Below are positions 1 through 6,160 of a stretch of 12,190 nucleotides of DNA, piece by piece. Where the stretch lies: the NCBI GenBank assembly GCA_002423285.1, contig DIVF01000008.1, positions 1-12,190 on the forward strand, given 5' to 3'. Each line of letters begins with the position of its first letter. Position 1 is the stretch's first letter. The notes beneath the pieces are model-generated. The model saw only the letters and a program-made list of their open reading frames with translations, did no database searches and was not told the DNA's origin. Position numbers and translations under genes: made by a program. This DNA comes from Micavibrio sp. UBA6139 (GTDB lineage: Bacteria; Pseudomonadota; Alphaproteobacteria; Micavibrionales; Micavibrionaceae).

Positions 1-26
1 ATCAAATGAGTCTTGGCCCTAGTCAC

Positions 27-542
27 ATGATGAAAAAAACATTGATGATCGCCCTGATGGGCACGGTATTGGCCTTTTCTGCCCCGGTTTCTGCTCAAGA
101 TGCCCAGTTAACAGCCAATCTGGTGGATTCCTTTGGTAAGGGTGCCGGTGTTGCGACGTTCCTGAAAACGCCAAAGGGCGTTTTGATCCGGGTGGAGGCC
201 AGTGGGCTTTCGGCAGGGTGGCATGGTCTGCATATCCACGGCACGGGTGATTGTTCCGATCATCTTGACCATTTCGCAAAATCAGGCGGTCATGCCTCCA
301 GTGATGGGCAGGCCCATGGTTATTTTGACCCAAAGGGGCCGCATAGCGGCGACCTTCCTAATATCTGGGCCAATGTCGGCGGAGAAGCGCACGCCGAATT
401 TTACACCACCGATACCAGCTTTGCCGCGTTGACCGATGAAAACGGTGCGGCGCTGATGATCCATGCTGGTCCGGATGATTACCGCAGCCAGCCAGCCGGT
501 GAGTCTGGCCAGCGCGTTGCTTGCGGCGTGATCGCGAAGTAA
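27..542 (+). CDS. sodC: Periplasmic Cu/Zn superoxide dismutase
   Basis: The product (171 aa) converts superoxide to oxygen and hydrogen peroxide in the periplasm. Residues 1-23 form a classic Sec signal peptide (MMKK, a hydrophobic core, then PVSA with cleavage before QD). The metal site is complete: copper ligands H69 and H71 (HIH), bridging H89 and H146; zinc ligands H89, H97, H106 and D109; the GDLPNI motif; a disulfide pair C76/C166; and the active-site arginine equivalent R163 just before ACGVI. The frame is also open from an ATG at 6, but that would put seven extra residues before the signal peptide, so 27 (or the adjacent ATG at 30) is preferred. No clear Shine-Dalgarno is visible in the 26 bases available, and the promoter lies outside the window. 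The gene converges on the next one with a 4-base gap. Confidence 0.95.
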   Translation: MMKKTLMIALMGTVLAFSAPVSAQDAQLTANLVDSFGKGAGVATFLKTPKGVLIRVEASGLSAGWHGLHIHGTGDCSDHLDHFAKSGGHASSDGQAHGYFDPKGPHSGDLPNIWANVGGEAHAEFYTTDTSFAALTDENGAALMIHAGPDDYRSQPAGESGQRVACGVIAK

Positions 543-546
543 TTTT

Positions 547-1533
547 TTAAGGCATATTCATCTGCAGGTAGTTCTGATTGACCTGTGGTTCTTGCGGTTG
601 GGCAATCGCAATGTCTGGACGCTTGTCGAGCGGGATCATGCTGAGATTGGCTTCCTTGAAATCCTGCGTCAGGTTGATCTGGCTTTGAATGTTAAAGCTG
701 TCATTCAGGCGGTTTAAGCCGGTATTGGCAGCAGGGGCAGACAAGCTTGATTCATTACTGCGCGCATCCCATTCGCCCAGCCTGATTTGAACTTCGCGCT
801 GTTGATCCCATTTTCCGTCATTGGTAATCAGCCCGGCATTGTCCCAGACTTTATATTGTTCCTTCATGCCTGTGGCATTGGGATCGTTATTGATTTGATC
901 CAACGTGGCATTGTCAAAGCGGCCCGTTTCAGGAAGGCCTGCGCCTTTTTGATATTGTGTCAAGACTTGGCCCAAGGCTTCGGCTTGATTTTTGGCCAGC
1001 ACAGATGGCGGTGCATCAGCCTTGCTCAGATTTAATGAATCATAGCGCGCGGCGTTTGCGATTTCTTCTGGTGTTTGCACCGGGGCGAAGCCTTGATTGT
1101 CGGTGACGTCAGGAATTTTGCAGATGGCTTCTGATGTGATTTCTTTTGAATACACCATAAAGTTTTTGACCTTAGCCAGCGACTCAACAACCTCCTTCGG
1201 TACGTTGGGGTCATTGCGCATGGCATCCAGTGTCGCGGCATTGATATGCCCGGCGGGGTTCTGGCCTGCGACTTCGATATTATTTTCACGCTGATAATCG
1301 GCGATTTTTTGTTGGATGGCTTGGCTGGTATCAACCGTCATGCGGCCTTCATTGCGGCGTTCTGTCTGCATCCCGGCCCAGGCCTGAACTTTGCTGACAT
1401 CGGATTCAAGGCGAACGACTTTGCCCTGCTTCAGGCTGGAAACATCTGGTTTATCGAATTTTGGCTTGGCACTATCCTCGGCACAGGCGACAAAGTAATT
1501 GCTAAGGCCTTGTTTACTATCGTTATTTGCCAT
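547..1533 (-). CDS. Hypothetical protein with two peptidoglycan-binding-like repeats
   Basis: A 328-aa soluble, hydrophilic protein that I do not recognise as a named gene. Two segments resemble each other: residues 71-110 and 184-219. Both start with a helix containing YQ, pass through a short Gly-containing turn, and end with the pattern TLDxxxNDPN. The layout (helix with Q, a G-rich loop, then T-L-D-x-hydrophobic) recalls the three-helix PG_binding_1 fold, though degenerate. Residues 1-60 and the Gln/Asn-rich C-terminus (about 270-328) look low in structure. There is no signal peptide, lipobox or membrane segment, so export by Sec is not supported; the N-terminus has a lone Cys17 in FVACAED that is not in a lipoprotein context. 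The start at 1533 lacks a strong Shine-Dalgarno. A TATAAT box lies 36-41 bases upstream. Cell-wall binding is an inference from the repeat only. Confidence 0.75.
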   Translation of the reverse strand: MANNDSKQGLSNYFVACAEDSAKPKFDKPDVSSLKQGKVVRLESDVSKVQAWAGMQTERRNEGRMTVDTSQAIQQKIADYQRENNIEVAGQNPAGHINAATLDAMRNDPNVPKEVVESLAKVKNFMVYSKEITSEAICKIPDVTDNQGFAPVQTPEEIANAARYDSLNLSKADAPPSVLAKNQAEALGQVLTQYQKGAGLPETGRFDNATLDQINNDPNATGMKEQYKVWDNAGLITNDGKWDQQREVQIRLGEWDARSNESSLSAPAANTGLNRLNDSFNIQSQINLTQDFKEANLSMIPLDKRPDIAIAQPQEPQVNQNYLQMNMP

Positions 1534-1568
1534 GTTGCCGAATACTCTGTTGCTTGCTTCTGATGCCC

Positions 1569-1574
1569 ATTATA
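1569..1574 (-). promoter_or_regulatory. Candidate -10 box for the leftward hypothetical gene
   Basis: Read on the minus strand this is TATAAT, a perfect sigma-70 -10 hexamer. It would start transcription near 1562, giving a leader of about 29 bases before the ATG at 1533. No good -35 sits at 16-18 bp; the best match, TTCACA at 1600-1595, is 20 bp away. The call therefore rests on the -10 match and its position in the divergent intergenic region. Confidence 0.4.
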
Positions 1575-1632
1575 GGAGTATTTAATTAACATATTGTGAA
1601 GCGATCAGCTGTGAGTGCTCAGGGATCAATAA

Positions 1633-1661
1633 TTTACAGGCTTCGCCTGCTGTCCTATAAC
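1633..1661 (+). promoter_or_regulatory. Near-consensus sigma-70 promoter of sdhE
   Basis: TTTACA at 1633-1638, an exact 17-bp spacer, and TATAAC at 1656-1661. Each hexamer has one mismatch to consensus. The six bases 1662-1667 form the discriminator, which places the predicted first transcribed base at A1668, the A of the sdhE ATG. The promoter probably also serves the two genes downstream. Confidence 0.65.
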
Positions 1662-1667
1662 CATGCT

Positions 1668-1931
1668 ATGACCGAAGAAACCACAGAAAATAAACGCAAG
1701 CGCCTGTTGTTCCGCTCGTGGCACCGCGGTACGCGGGAACTTGATTTGCTGATGGGCAGCTTTGCTGAACAGAATTTGCCATCCATGAATGATGCCGAAC
1801 TGGATATTTATGACATCATTCTGACCCACCCTGATCCTGATATTTATAACTGGATCACGGGGCAAGAAGACGTTCCGGCCAATTACATGAACGTGGTCAT
1901 GGAAAAACTGCTGCAGCATAAATTGGTTTAG
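1668..1931 (+). CDS. sdhE: Succinate dehydrogenase flavinylation factor SdhE
   Basis: The product is an 87-aa member of the SdhE/YgfY (DUF339) family, a small cytoplasmic helical protein that promotes covalent FAD attachment to the flavoprotein subunit of succinate dehydrogenase. The family signature is intact: KRLLFRSWHRGTRELDLLMG at residues 11-30 contains the RGxxE motif as R20-G21-T22-R23-E24, followed by the acidic segment around NDAELDIYDIIL and DPDIYNWITG. The length matches the family (about 80-100 aa). The frame is also open from 1596, but the first 24 residues of that version have no family resemblance, and the promoter ends only six bases before 1668. There is no Shine-Dalgarno upstream, consistent with a leaderless message. 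It is followed after 10 bases by a nucleotidyltransferase gene and then mfd; sdhE close to mfd is a familiar alphaproteobacterial arrangement. Confidence 0.93.
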   Translation: MTEETTENKRKRLLFRSWHRGTRELDLLMGSFAEQNLPSMNDAELDIYDIILTHPDPDIYNWITGQEDVPANYMNVVMEKLLQHKLV

Positions 1932-1941
1932 GGCGGCAGTC

Positions 1942-2487
1942 ATGGCAAAGCGCACAGCATCCTTTAACAAGGCCGCATCTGACTTGCCACAGCAGGGCTT
2001 GATCATCGGCAAATTCAAACCGCCACATCGTGGTCATGATTTCCTGATCAATCACGGTGCAGCGCATTGCCAGTCTTTAATCGTGCTGGTGATGGCGCGT
2101 CATGATGATGATATTCCTGGCACGCTGCGTGCGGCGTGGCTCAAGGAACAGCATCCGGGCAAGGATATTCGCCTTGTCACGCATGATCTGCCGATTGGTG
2201 TTGATACACCGGAAAGCTGGAAAAACTGGATTGCGTTGATCCGCGCCAATGCACCGAAGAAAATTGACATCATGTTTTCATCGGAAGGTTACGCGGTGAA
2301 ATTTGCCAATCTGTTAAAGGCGCGGCATCAATGTGTTGATGCCGCGCGGATTGCTGTGCCCGTTTCTGCCACACAGGTCCGCAATGATTATTCCCAGTTT
2401 AAGGGGTTTGTGTCGCCATCCGTACGGGCGTGGATGGAGAAGCATTTCTTCACCCAAACCCCGCAAAAACCAACCCCTGCGCCATAA
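1942..2487 (+). CDS. NadR-type nucleotidyltransferase (probable NMN adenylyltransferase)
   Basis: A 181-aa protein of the HxGH nucleotidyltransferase superfamily. GLIIGKFKPPHRGH at residues 19-32 gives the ATP-binding HxGH motif (H29-R30-G31-H32). VSATQVRND at 141-149 is the second signature, equivalent to ISGAQIREN in E. coli NadR. The segment IDIMFSSEGYA at 108-118 also matches the NadR adenylyltransferase domain in position and style. The likely reaction is NMN + ATP to NAD + PPi in NAD salvage. Unlike NadR, there is no DNA-binding N-terminus and no ribosylnicotinamide kinase domain, so this is only the adenylyltransferase unit with a Pro-rich tail. A Shine-Dalgarno-like AGGG at 1930-1933 overlaps the sdhE stop codon with 8 bases to the ATG, suggesting translational coupling. 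A related pyridine- or pantetheine-type substrate cannot be excluded. Confidence 0.8.
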   Translation: MAKRTASFNKAASDLPQQGLIIGKFKPPHRGHDFLINHGAAHCQSLIVLVMARHDDDIPGTLRAAWLKEQHPGKDIRLVTHDLPIGVDTPESWKNWIALIRANAPKKIDIMFSSEGYAVKFANLLKARHQCVDAARIAVPVSATQVRNDYSQFKGFVSPSVRAWMEKHFFTQTPQKPTPAP

Positions 2488-2513
2488 AACCATAGTAATA
2501 ACGGCCTGTTTCA

Positions 2514-2519
2514 TATAAA
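2514..2519 (+). promoter_or_regulatory. Possible -10 box just before mfd
   Basis: TATAAA sits 9 bases before the mfd ATG, inside TTCATATAAA, a 10-mer that also occurs upstream of the AAA+ gene at 6126-6135. No recognisable -35 lies 16-18 bp upstream. If it is used, the mfd leader would be only a few bases long. This is weak evidence, since AT-rich matches of this kind arise by chance. Confidence 0.25.
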
Positions 2520-2528
2520 CACAGCCCC

Positions 2529-5500
2529 ATGGATTCAATCAACAAATCAACATCAACCGCCCCGCAGGGGCAAAAGATTCGTTTCGGCGCGCCGGAAGGG
2601 CAGGACGCACGCATTCTGGTTGAACGCGCCCGCGCGGTGATGGGTGATGATACGGTTTTGATTCATGTCGCGATGGATGATGCGCGCATGGCGACCTTGG
2701 CCGATTTGCTTTCGTTTTTTGCGCCTGATGTTCAGGTTCTGCAATTCCCGGCATGGGATTGTTTGCCTTATGACCGCGTATCGCCGCATAACGATATTGT
2801 TGCACGCCGCGTCGCAACCTTGTGTGATTTGATTGCATGGGATGTTCAGCGCAGCCGTGCCCCGCGCATTTTGCTGACCACCATCAATGCCATGACCCAG
2901 CGCGTCACACCGCGCAAAATTTTATCCGGGGTCAGTTTCACCGCCAAGGCGGGCGACCGTATTGATGTTGATGCATTGTTTACGTTTCTGTCCGGAAATG
3001 GCTATGCCCGCACCGAAACCGTGCGCGAACCCGGTGAATTTGCGCAGCGTGGCGGCATTCTCGATCTTTATCCGCCGGGCTATGATGCGCCGCTACGCCT
3101 TGATCTGTTCGGGGATGAGGTTGAAAGCATTCGGACCTTTGATCCGGTCACGCAACGGACGGAAGAAAAAATTAAAACATTCTCCCTGCGACCCGCCACG
3201 GAATTTTTTCTGGATGCGGATTCTGTCGCCCGGTTCCGGTCTGGCTACCGTGCCATGTTTGGTGTCGTGCGTGAGGATGATCCGCTTTATGAGGCTGTAT
3301 CAGCAGCCCGCCGTTATAACGGCATGGATCACTGGCTGCCGTTGTTTTTTGAATCGATGGATACGGTTTTTGATTATGCGCCGAAATCGGTTTTGAGTTT
3401 TGATTCCCAAGTCGATCAGGCCCGCCATGAACGCCAGGCCCATATCGATGATTTTTATAGTGCGCGCCGTTCCTTGGAAGAATCCACCAATTCCAAGAAG
3501 AATAAGCGCGAAGGGGGCGATGTTTCGCTCTCTGGCGCGATTTATCATCCGCTGCCGCCTGAAAAACTTTATATCACTGATGCCGAATGGGGCGGGTTGA
3601 TTACGCAGCATGACCCGGAAACCTTGTCACCCTTTACAGGCGGCGATGAAACGATTGCCAAGAAGGGCCGCGATTTTTCTGATATTCGCGCACTCCCGCA
3701 CGGCGATGTGTTCGGCGAACTGGAATCCCATATCCGTTATCTGGGGGCGCGCAAGGTTTTGATTGCGACATATTCCCAAGGGTCACGTGATCGCCTATCG
3801 GGTTTAATCACCGGGTTAACGTTGAAACCTTGTGATGGGTGGGATGACATTAAAAAACTGGGGGTCGGGCAGGTCGGTATCATCTTGCTGCCGCTGGAAC
3901 ATGGTTTTGTGGCACCGGATCTGGCGGTGATTACCGAACAGGATATTCTGGGCGACCGCATGACCCGCCAGAATAAACGCCGTAAAAAGGCCGATAACTT
4001 CCTGACGGAGGTGTCATCCTTGTCACCCGGTGATCTGGTCGTTCATGCCGATCACGGGATTGGCCGTTTTGAAAGCCTTGAAACGATGGAAGCTGCCGGG
4101 CGTTATTATGACTGCCTGAAAATTGTCTATGCCGGGGGTGACCGCCTGTTTGTTCCTGTTGTGAACATTGAAGTCCTGTCGCGCTTTGGGTCCGATGAAG
4201 GCACAACCCAGCTGGATAAGCTCGGCGGGGCCGGGTGGCAGGCCCGCAAAGCCCGCGTGAAGAAAGATTTGATGCGGATGGCCGAAGGGTTGTTGCAGAT
4301 TGCCGCCGCGCGGTTGCTGCAACGCTCCGACCGCTTGCATGTTGATAGTGGTCTGTATCAGGAATTTGTATCCCGCTTCCCGTATCAGGAAACAGATGAC
4401 CAGTTACGCGCCATTGATGACGTCATCAGCGATTTAGAAAAAGAACACCCGATGGACCGCCTGATTTGCGGGGATGTCGGATTTGGCAAGACCGAAGTTG
4501 CGCTCCGCGCGGCCTTTGTCGCCGGGATGTGCGGGGTTCAAGTTGCCGTTGTTGTCCCAACCACGCTGCTGGCCCGTCAGCATTACCAAGGTTTCTTCAA
4601 ACGCTTTGCCGGGTTGGGATTAAAGGTGGAGCAATTATCCCGCTTCGTCACCCCGCGTGAGGCTCAGCGCGTCAAAGAAGGCCTTGCGGACGGAACGGTT
4701 AATATCGTTATCGGCACACATGCGCTTCTCGGTAAAACCGTCAAATTCAAACATCTGGGCCTTGTCATCGTCGATGAAGAGCAGCGTTTTGGCGTAAAGC
4801 AAAAAGAATATTTAAAGGAAATGAAATCCAACGTTCATGTCCTGACTCTCAGTGCCACGCCAATTCCGCGCACCTTGCAAATGTCCCTGACCGGGGTTCG
4901 TGATTTGTCCTTGATCGCCACACCGCCTGTGGACCGTCTGGCCATTCGCACTTTCGTGCTGCCCTTTGACCCGGTTGTCATCCGTGAAGCGATTTTGCGT
5001 GAACATCATCGCGGCGGGCAAACTTTCTATGTCTGCCCTCGCATTGGCGACATGGCGGAGCTGGAAAAACAGTTAAAGGAGTTGGTGCCAGAGGTGAAAA
5101 TCATCACCGCCCATGGCCAGATGACCCCGGCGGAATTGGAAGACCGCATGACGGCGTTTTATGACGGGCAATATCACGTTTTGATGGCCACCCAGATCAT
5201 TGAAAGCGGTCTTGATATTCCAACCGCCAATACCATGATTGTTCACCGCTCTGATTTGTTTGGCTTGTCACAGCTCTATCAAATTCGCGGGCGCGTTGGG
5301 CGTTCAAAACTGCGGGCGCATGCGTACCTGACCTATCAGCCGAATATGAAGTTATCGGCTCTGGCCCAGCGCAGGCTAGAGGTCATTGAAACACTGGATA
5401 CGCTGGGGTCCGGCTTCCAGCTGGCCAGCCATGACATGGATATTCGCGGCGCCGGAAATTTATTGGGCGAGGAACAATCGGGCCATATCCGCGAAGTCGG

Positions 5501-6050
5501 GGTGGAGCTGTATCAGCAAATGCTGGAAGAAGCCGTGGCCGAAGCACGCTCCGGCGCAGGTCATGCCGAAATTGCCGAAGACCGCTGGTCACCACAAATC
5601 AATATCGGAACATCTGTTTTGATACCGGAAGATTATGTGACTGATTTGAATGTGCGGATGAGTCTCTATCGCCGTCTTTCCGAACTTGAAAACAGGGAAG
5701 GGATCGAAGGCTTTGCTGCCGAACTCATCGACCGTTTTGGCCCCATTCCGGAAGAAGTTGAAAACCTGATGGACATCATGGCCATCAAACAACTCTGCCG
5801 CCGCGCCGGGGTTGATAAGGTTGAGGCCGGACCAAAGGGTGCGGTCATAGGCTTCTATAAGGACACACCGCCAAACATCCCGAATCTGATGCTGTGGATT
5901 CAGGGCAAGGCGGGTGGAACGGTTAAAATGCGCCCTGATCAAAAACTGGTGGCCGTGCGTGGATGGGACGGATTGGCCAACCGTGTGAAGGGTGTTGAGG
6001 TTTTGATGCGCGATCTGGCGGAATTAAATCCTGATAAGTCATTGAATTAA
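2529..6050 (+). CDS. mfd: Transcription-repair coupling factor Mfd
   Basis: The product is a 1173-aa DNA translocase that removes stalled RNA polymerase and recruits UvrA to the lesion. E. coli Mfd is 1148 aa, so this is full length. Residues about 1-340 form the UvrB-like module with the conserved WDCLPYDRVSPH. The RNA polymerase-interacting (CarD-like) domain is about 495-560 (DLVVHADHGIGRFESL). The RecG-like helicase core follows, with Walker A GDVGFGKTE at 648-656, DEEQ at 749-752, TLSATPIPRTL, and motif VI QIRGRVGR at 918-925. The C-terminal TRCF domain covers about 1018-1115 (LNVRMSLYRRL, IDRFGPIPEEV). The ATG at 2529 is the first possible start after an in-frame TAA at 2499, and no Shine-Dalgarno precedes it. 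The gene lies 41 bases after the nucleotidyltransferase and is probably co-transcribed with it, although a promoter of its own is possible. Confidence 0.97.
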   Translation: MDSINKSTSTAPQGQKIRFGAPEGQDARILVERARAVMGDDTVLIHVAMDDARMATLADLLSFFAPDVQVLQFPAWDCLPYDRVSPHNDIVARRVATLCDLIAWDVQRSRAPRILLTTINAMTQRVTPRKILSGVSFTAKAGDRIDVDALFTFLSGNGYARTETVREPGEFAQRGGILDLYPPGYDAPLRLDLFGDEVESIRTFDPVTQRTEEKIKTFSLRPATEFFLDADSVARFRSGYRAMFGVVREDDPLYEAVSAARRYNGMDHWLPLFFESMDTVFDYAPKSVLSFDSQVDQARHERQAHIDDFYSARRSLEESTNSKKNKREGGDVSLSGAIYHPLPPEKLYITDAEWGGLITQHDPETLSPFTGGDETIAKKGRDFSDIRALPHGDVFGELESHIRYLGARKVLIATYSQGSRDRLSGLITGLTLKPCDGWDDIKKLGVGQVGIILLPLEHGFVAPDLAVITEQDILGDRMTRQNKRRKKADNFLTEVSSLSPGDLVVHADHGIGRFESLETMEAAGRYYDCLKIVYAGGDRLFVPVVNIEVLSRFGSDEGTTQLDKLGGAGWQARKARVKKDLMRMAEGLLQIAAARLLQRSDRLHVDSGLYQEFVSRFPYQETDDQLRAIDDVISDLEKEHPMDRLICGDVGFGKTEVALRAAFVAGMCGVQVAVVVPTTLLARQHYQGFFKRFAGLGLKVEQLSRFVTPREAQRVKEGLADGTVNIVIGTHALLGKTVKFKHLGLVIVDEEQRFGVKQKEYLKEMKSNVHVLTLSATPIPRTLQMSLTGVRDLSLIATPPVDRLAIRTFVLPFDPVVIREAILREHHRGGQTFYVCPRIGDMAELEKQLKELVPEVKIITAHGQMTPAELEDRMTAFYDGQYHVLMATQIIESGLDIPTANTMIVHRSDLFGLSQLYQIRGRVGRSKLRAHAYLTYQPNMKLSALAQRRLEVIETLDTLGSGFQLASHDMDIRGAGNLLGEEQSGHIREVGVELYQQMLEEAVAEARSGAGHAEIAEDRWSPQINIGTSVLIPEDYVTDLNVRMSLYRRLSELENREGIEGFAAELIDRFGPIPEEVENLMDIMAIKQLCRRAGVDKVEAGPKGAVIGFYKDTPPNIPNLMLWIQGKAGGTVKMRPDQKLVAVRGWDGLANRVKGVEVLMRDLAELNPDKSLN

Positions 6051-6129
6051 CAGTGATTATCATTTGTTAATGGTTATGAAAAAATCTTTTGCCATTCACG
6101 GTGTTCCCGTAATACTCTGGTCCCCTTCA

Positions 6130-6135
6130 TATAAA
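6130..6135 (+). promoter_or_regulatory. Possible -10 box of the AAA+ gene
   Basis: TATAAA within TTCATATAAA, 25 bases before the ATG at 6161, in the 110-base gap after mfd. A start near 6142 would leave a leader of about 19 bases holding the ribosome binding site. No convincing -35 is visible at the right distance. Confidence 0.3.
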
Positions 6136-6146
6136 AGAACAGCTTC

Positions 6147-6152
6147 AGGGAG
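6147..6152 (+). promoter_or_regulatory. Ribosome binding site of the AAA+ gene
   Basis: AGGGAG with 8 bases to the ATG at 6161. This supports 6161 as the start and contrasts with sdhE and mfd, which lack such a site. Confidence 0.6.
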
Positions 6153-6160
6153 CCGTCACA

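Noticed and set aside
500..548. Possible terminator at the end of sodC before the T run at 543-548
   Set aside because: The best stem has a bulge and about five pairs, which is too weak to call.
1594..1610. TTGTGA-like half site considered as a CRP/FNR box
   Set aside because: The second half does not match either consensus.
1603..1628. Short palindrome TGAG-TG-CTCA (1612-1621) and repeated GATCA in the divergent promoter region, considered as an operator
   Set aside because: Only four base pairs per arm and not at a defined distance from either -10 box. It is too short to separate from chance.
1596..1667. N-terminal extension of sdhE from an ATG at 1596
   Set aside because: The 24 extra residues do not resemble the family, and the well-placed promoter at 1633-1661 lies inside them.
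4023..4340. Open frame of 105 codons on the minus strand inside mfd, with similar long antisense frames at 19-333, 5589-5942 and 6305-6652
   Set aside because: They lie opposite well-conserved domains, show no family motifs and have no ribosome binding site. They are by-products of coding sequence on the other strand.
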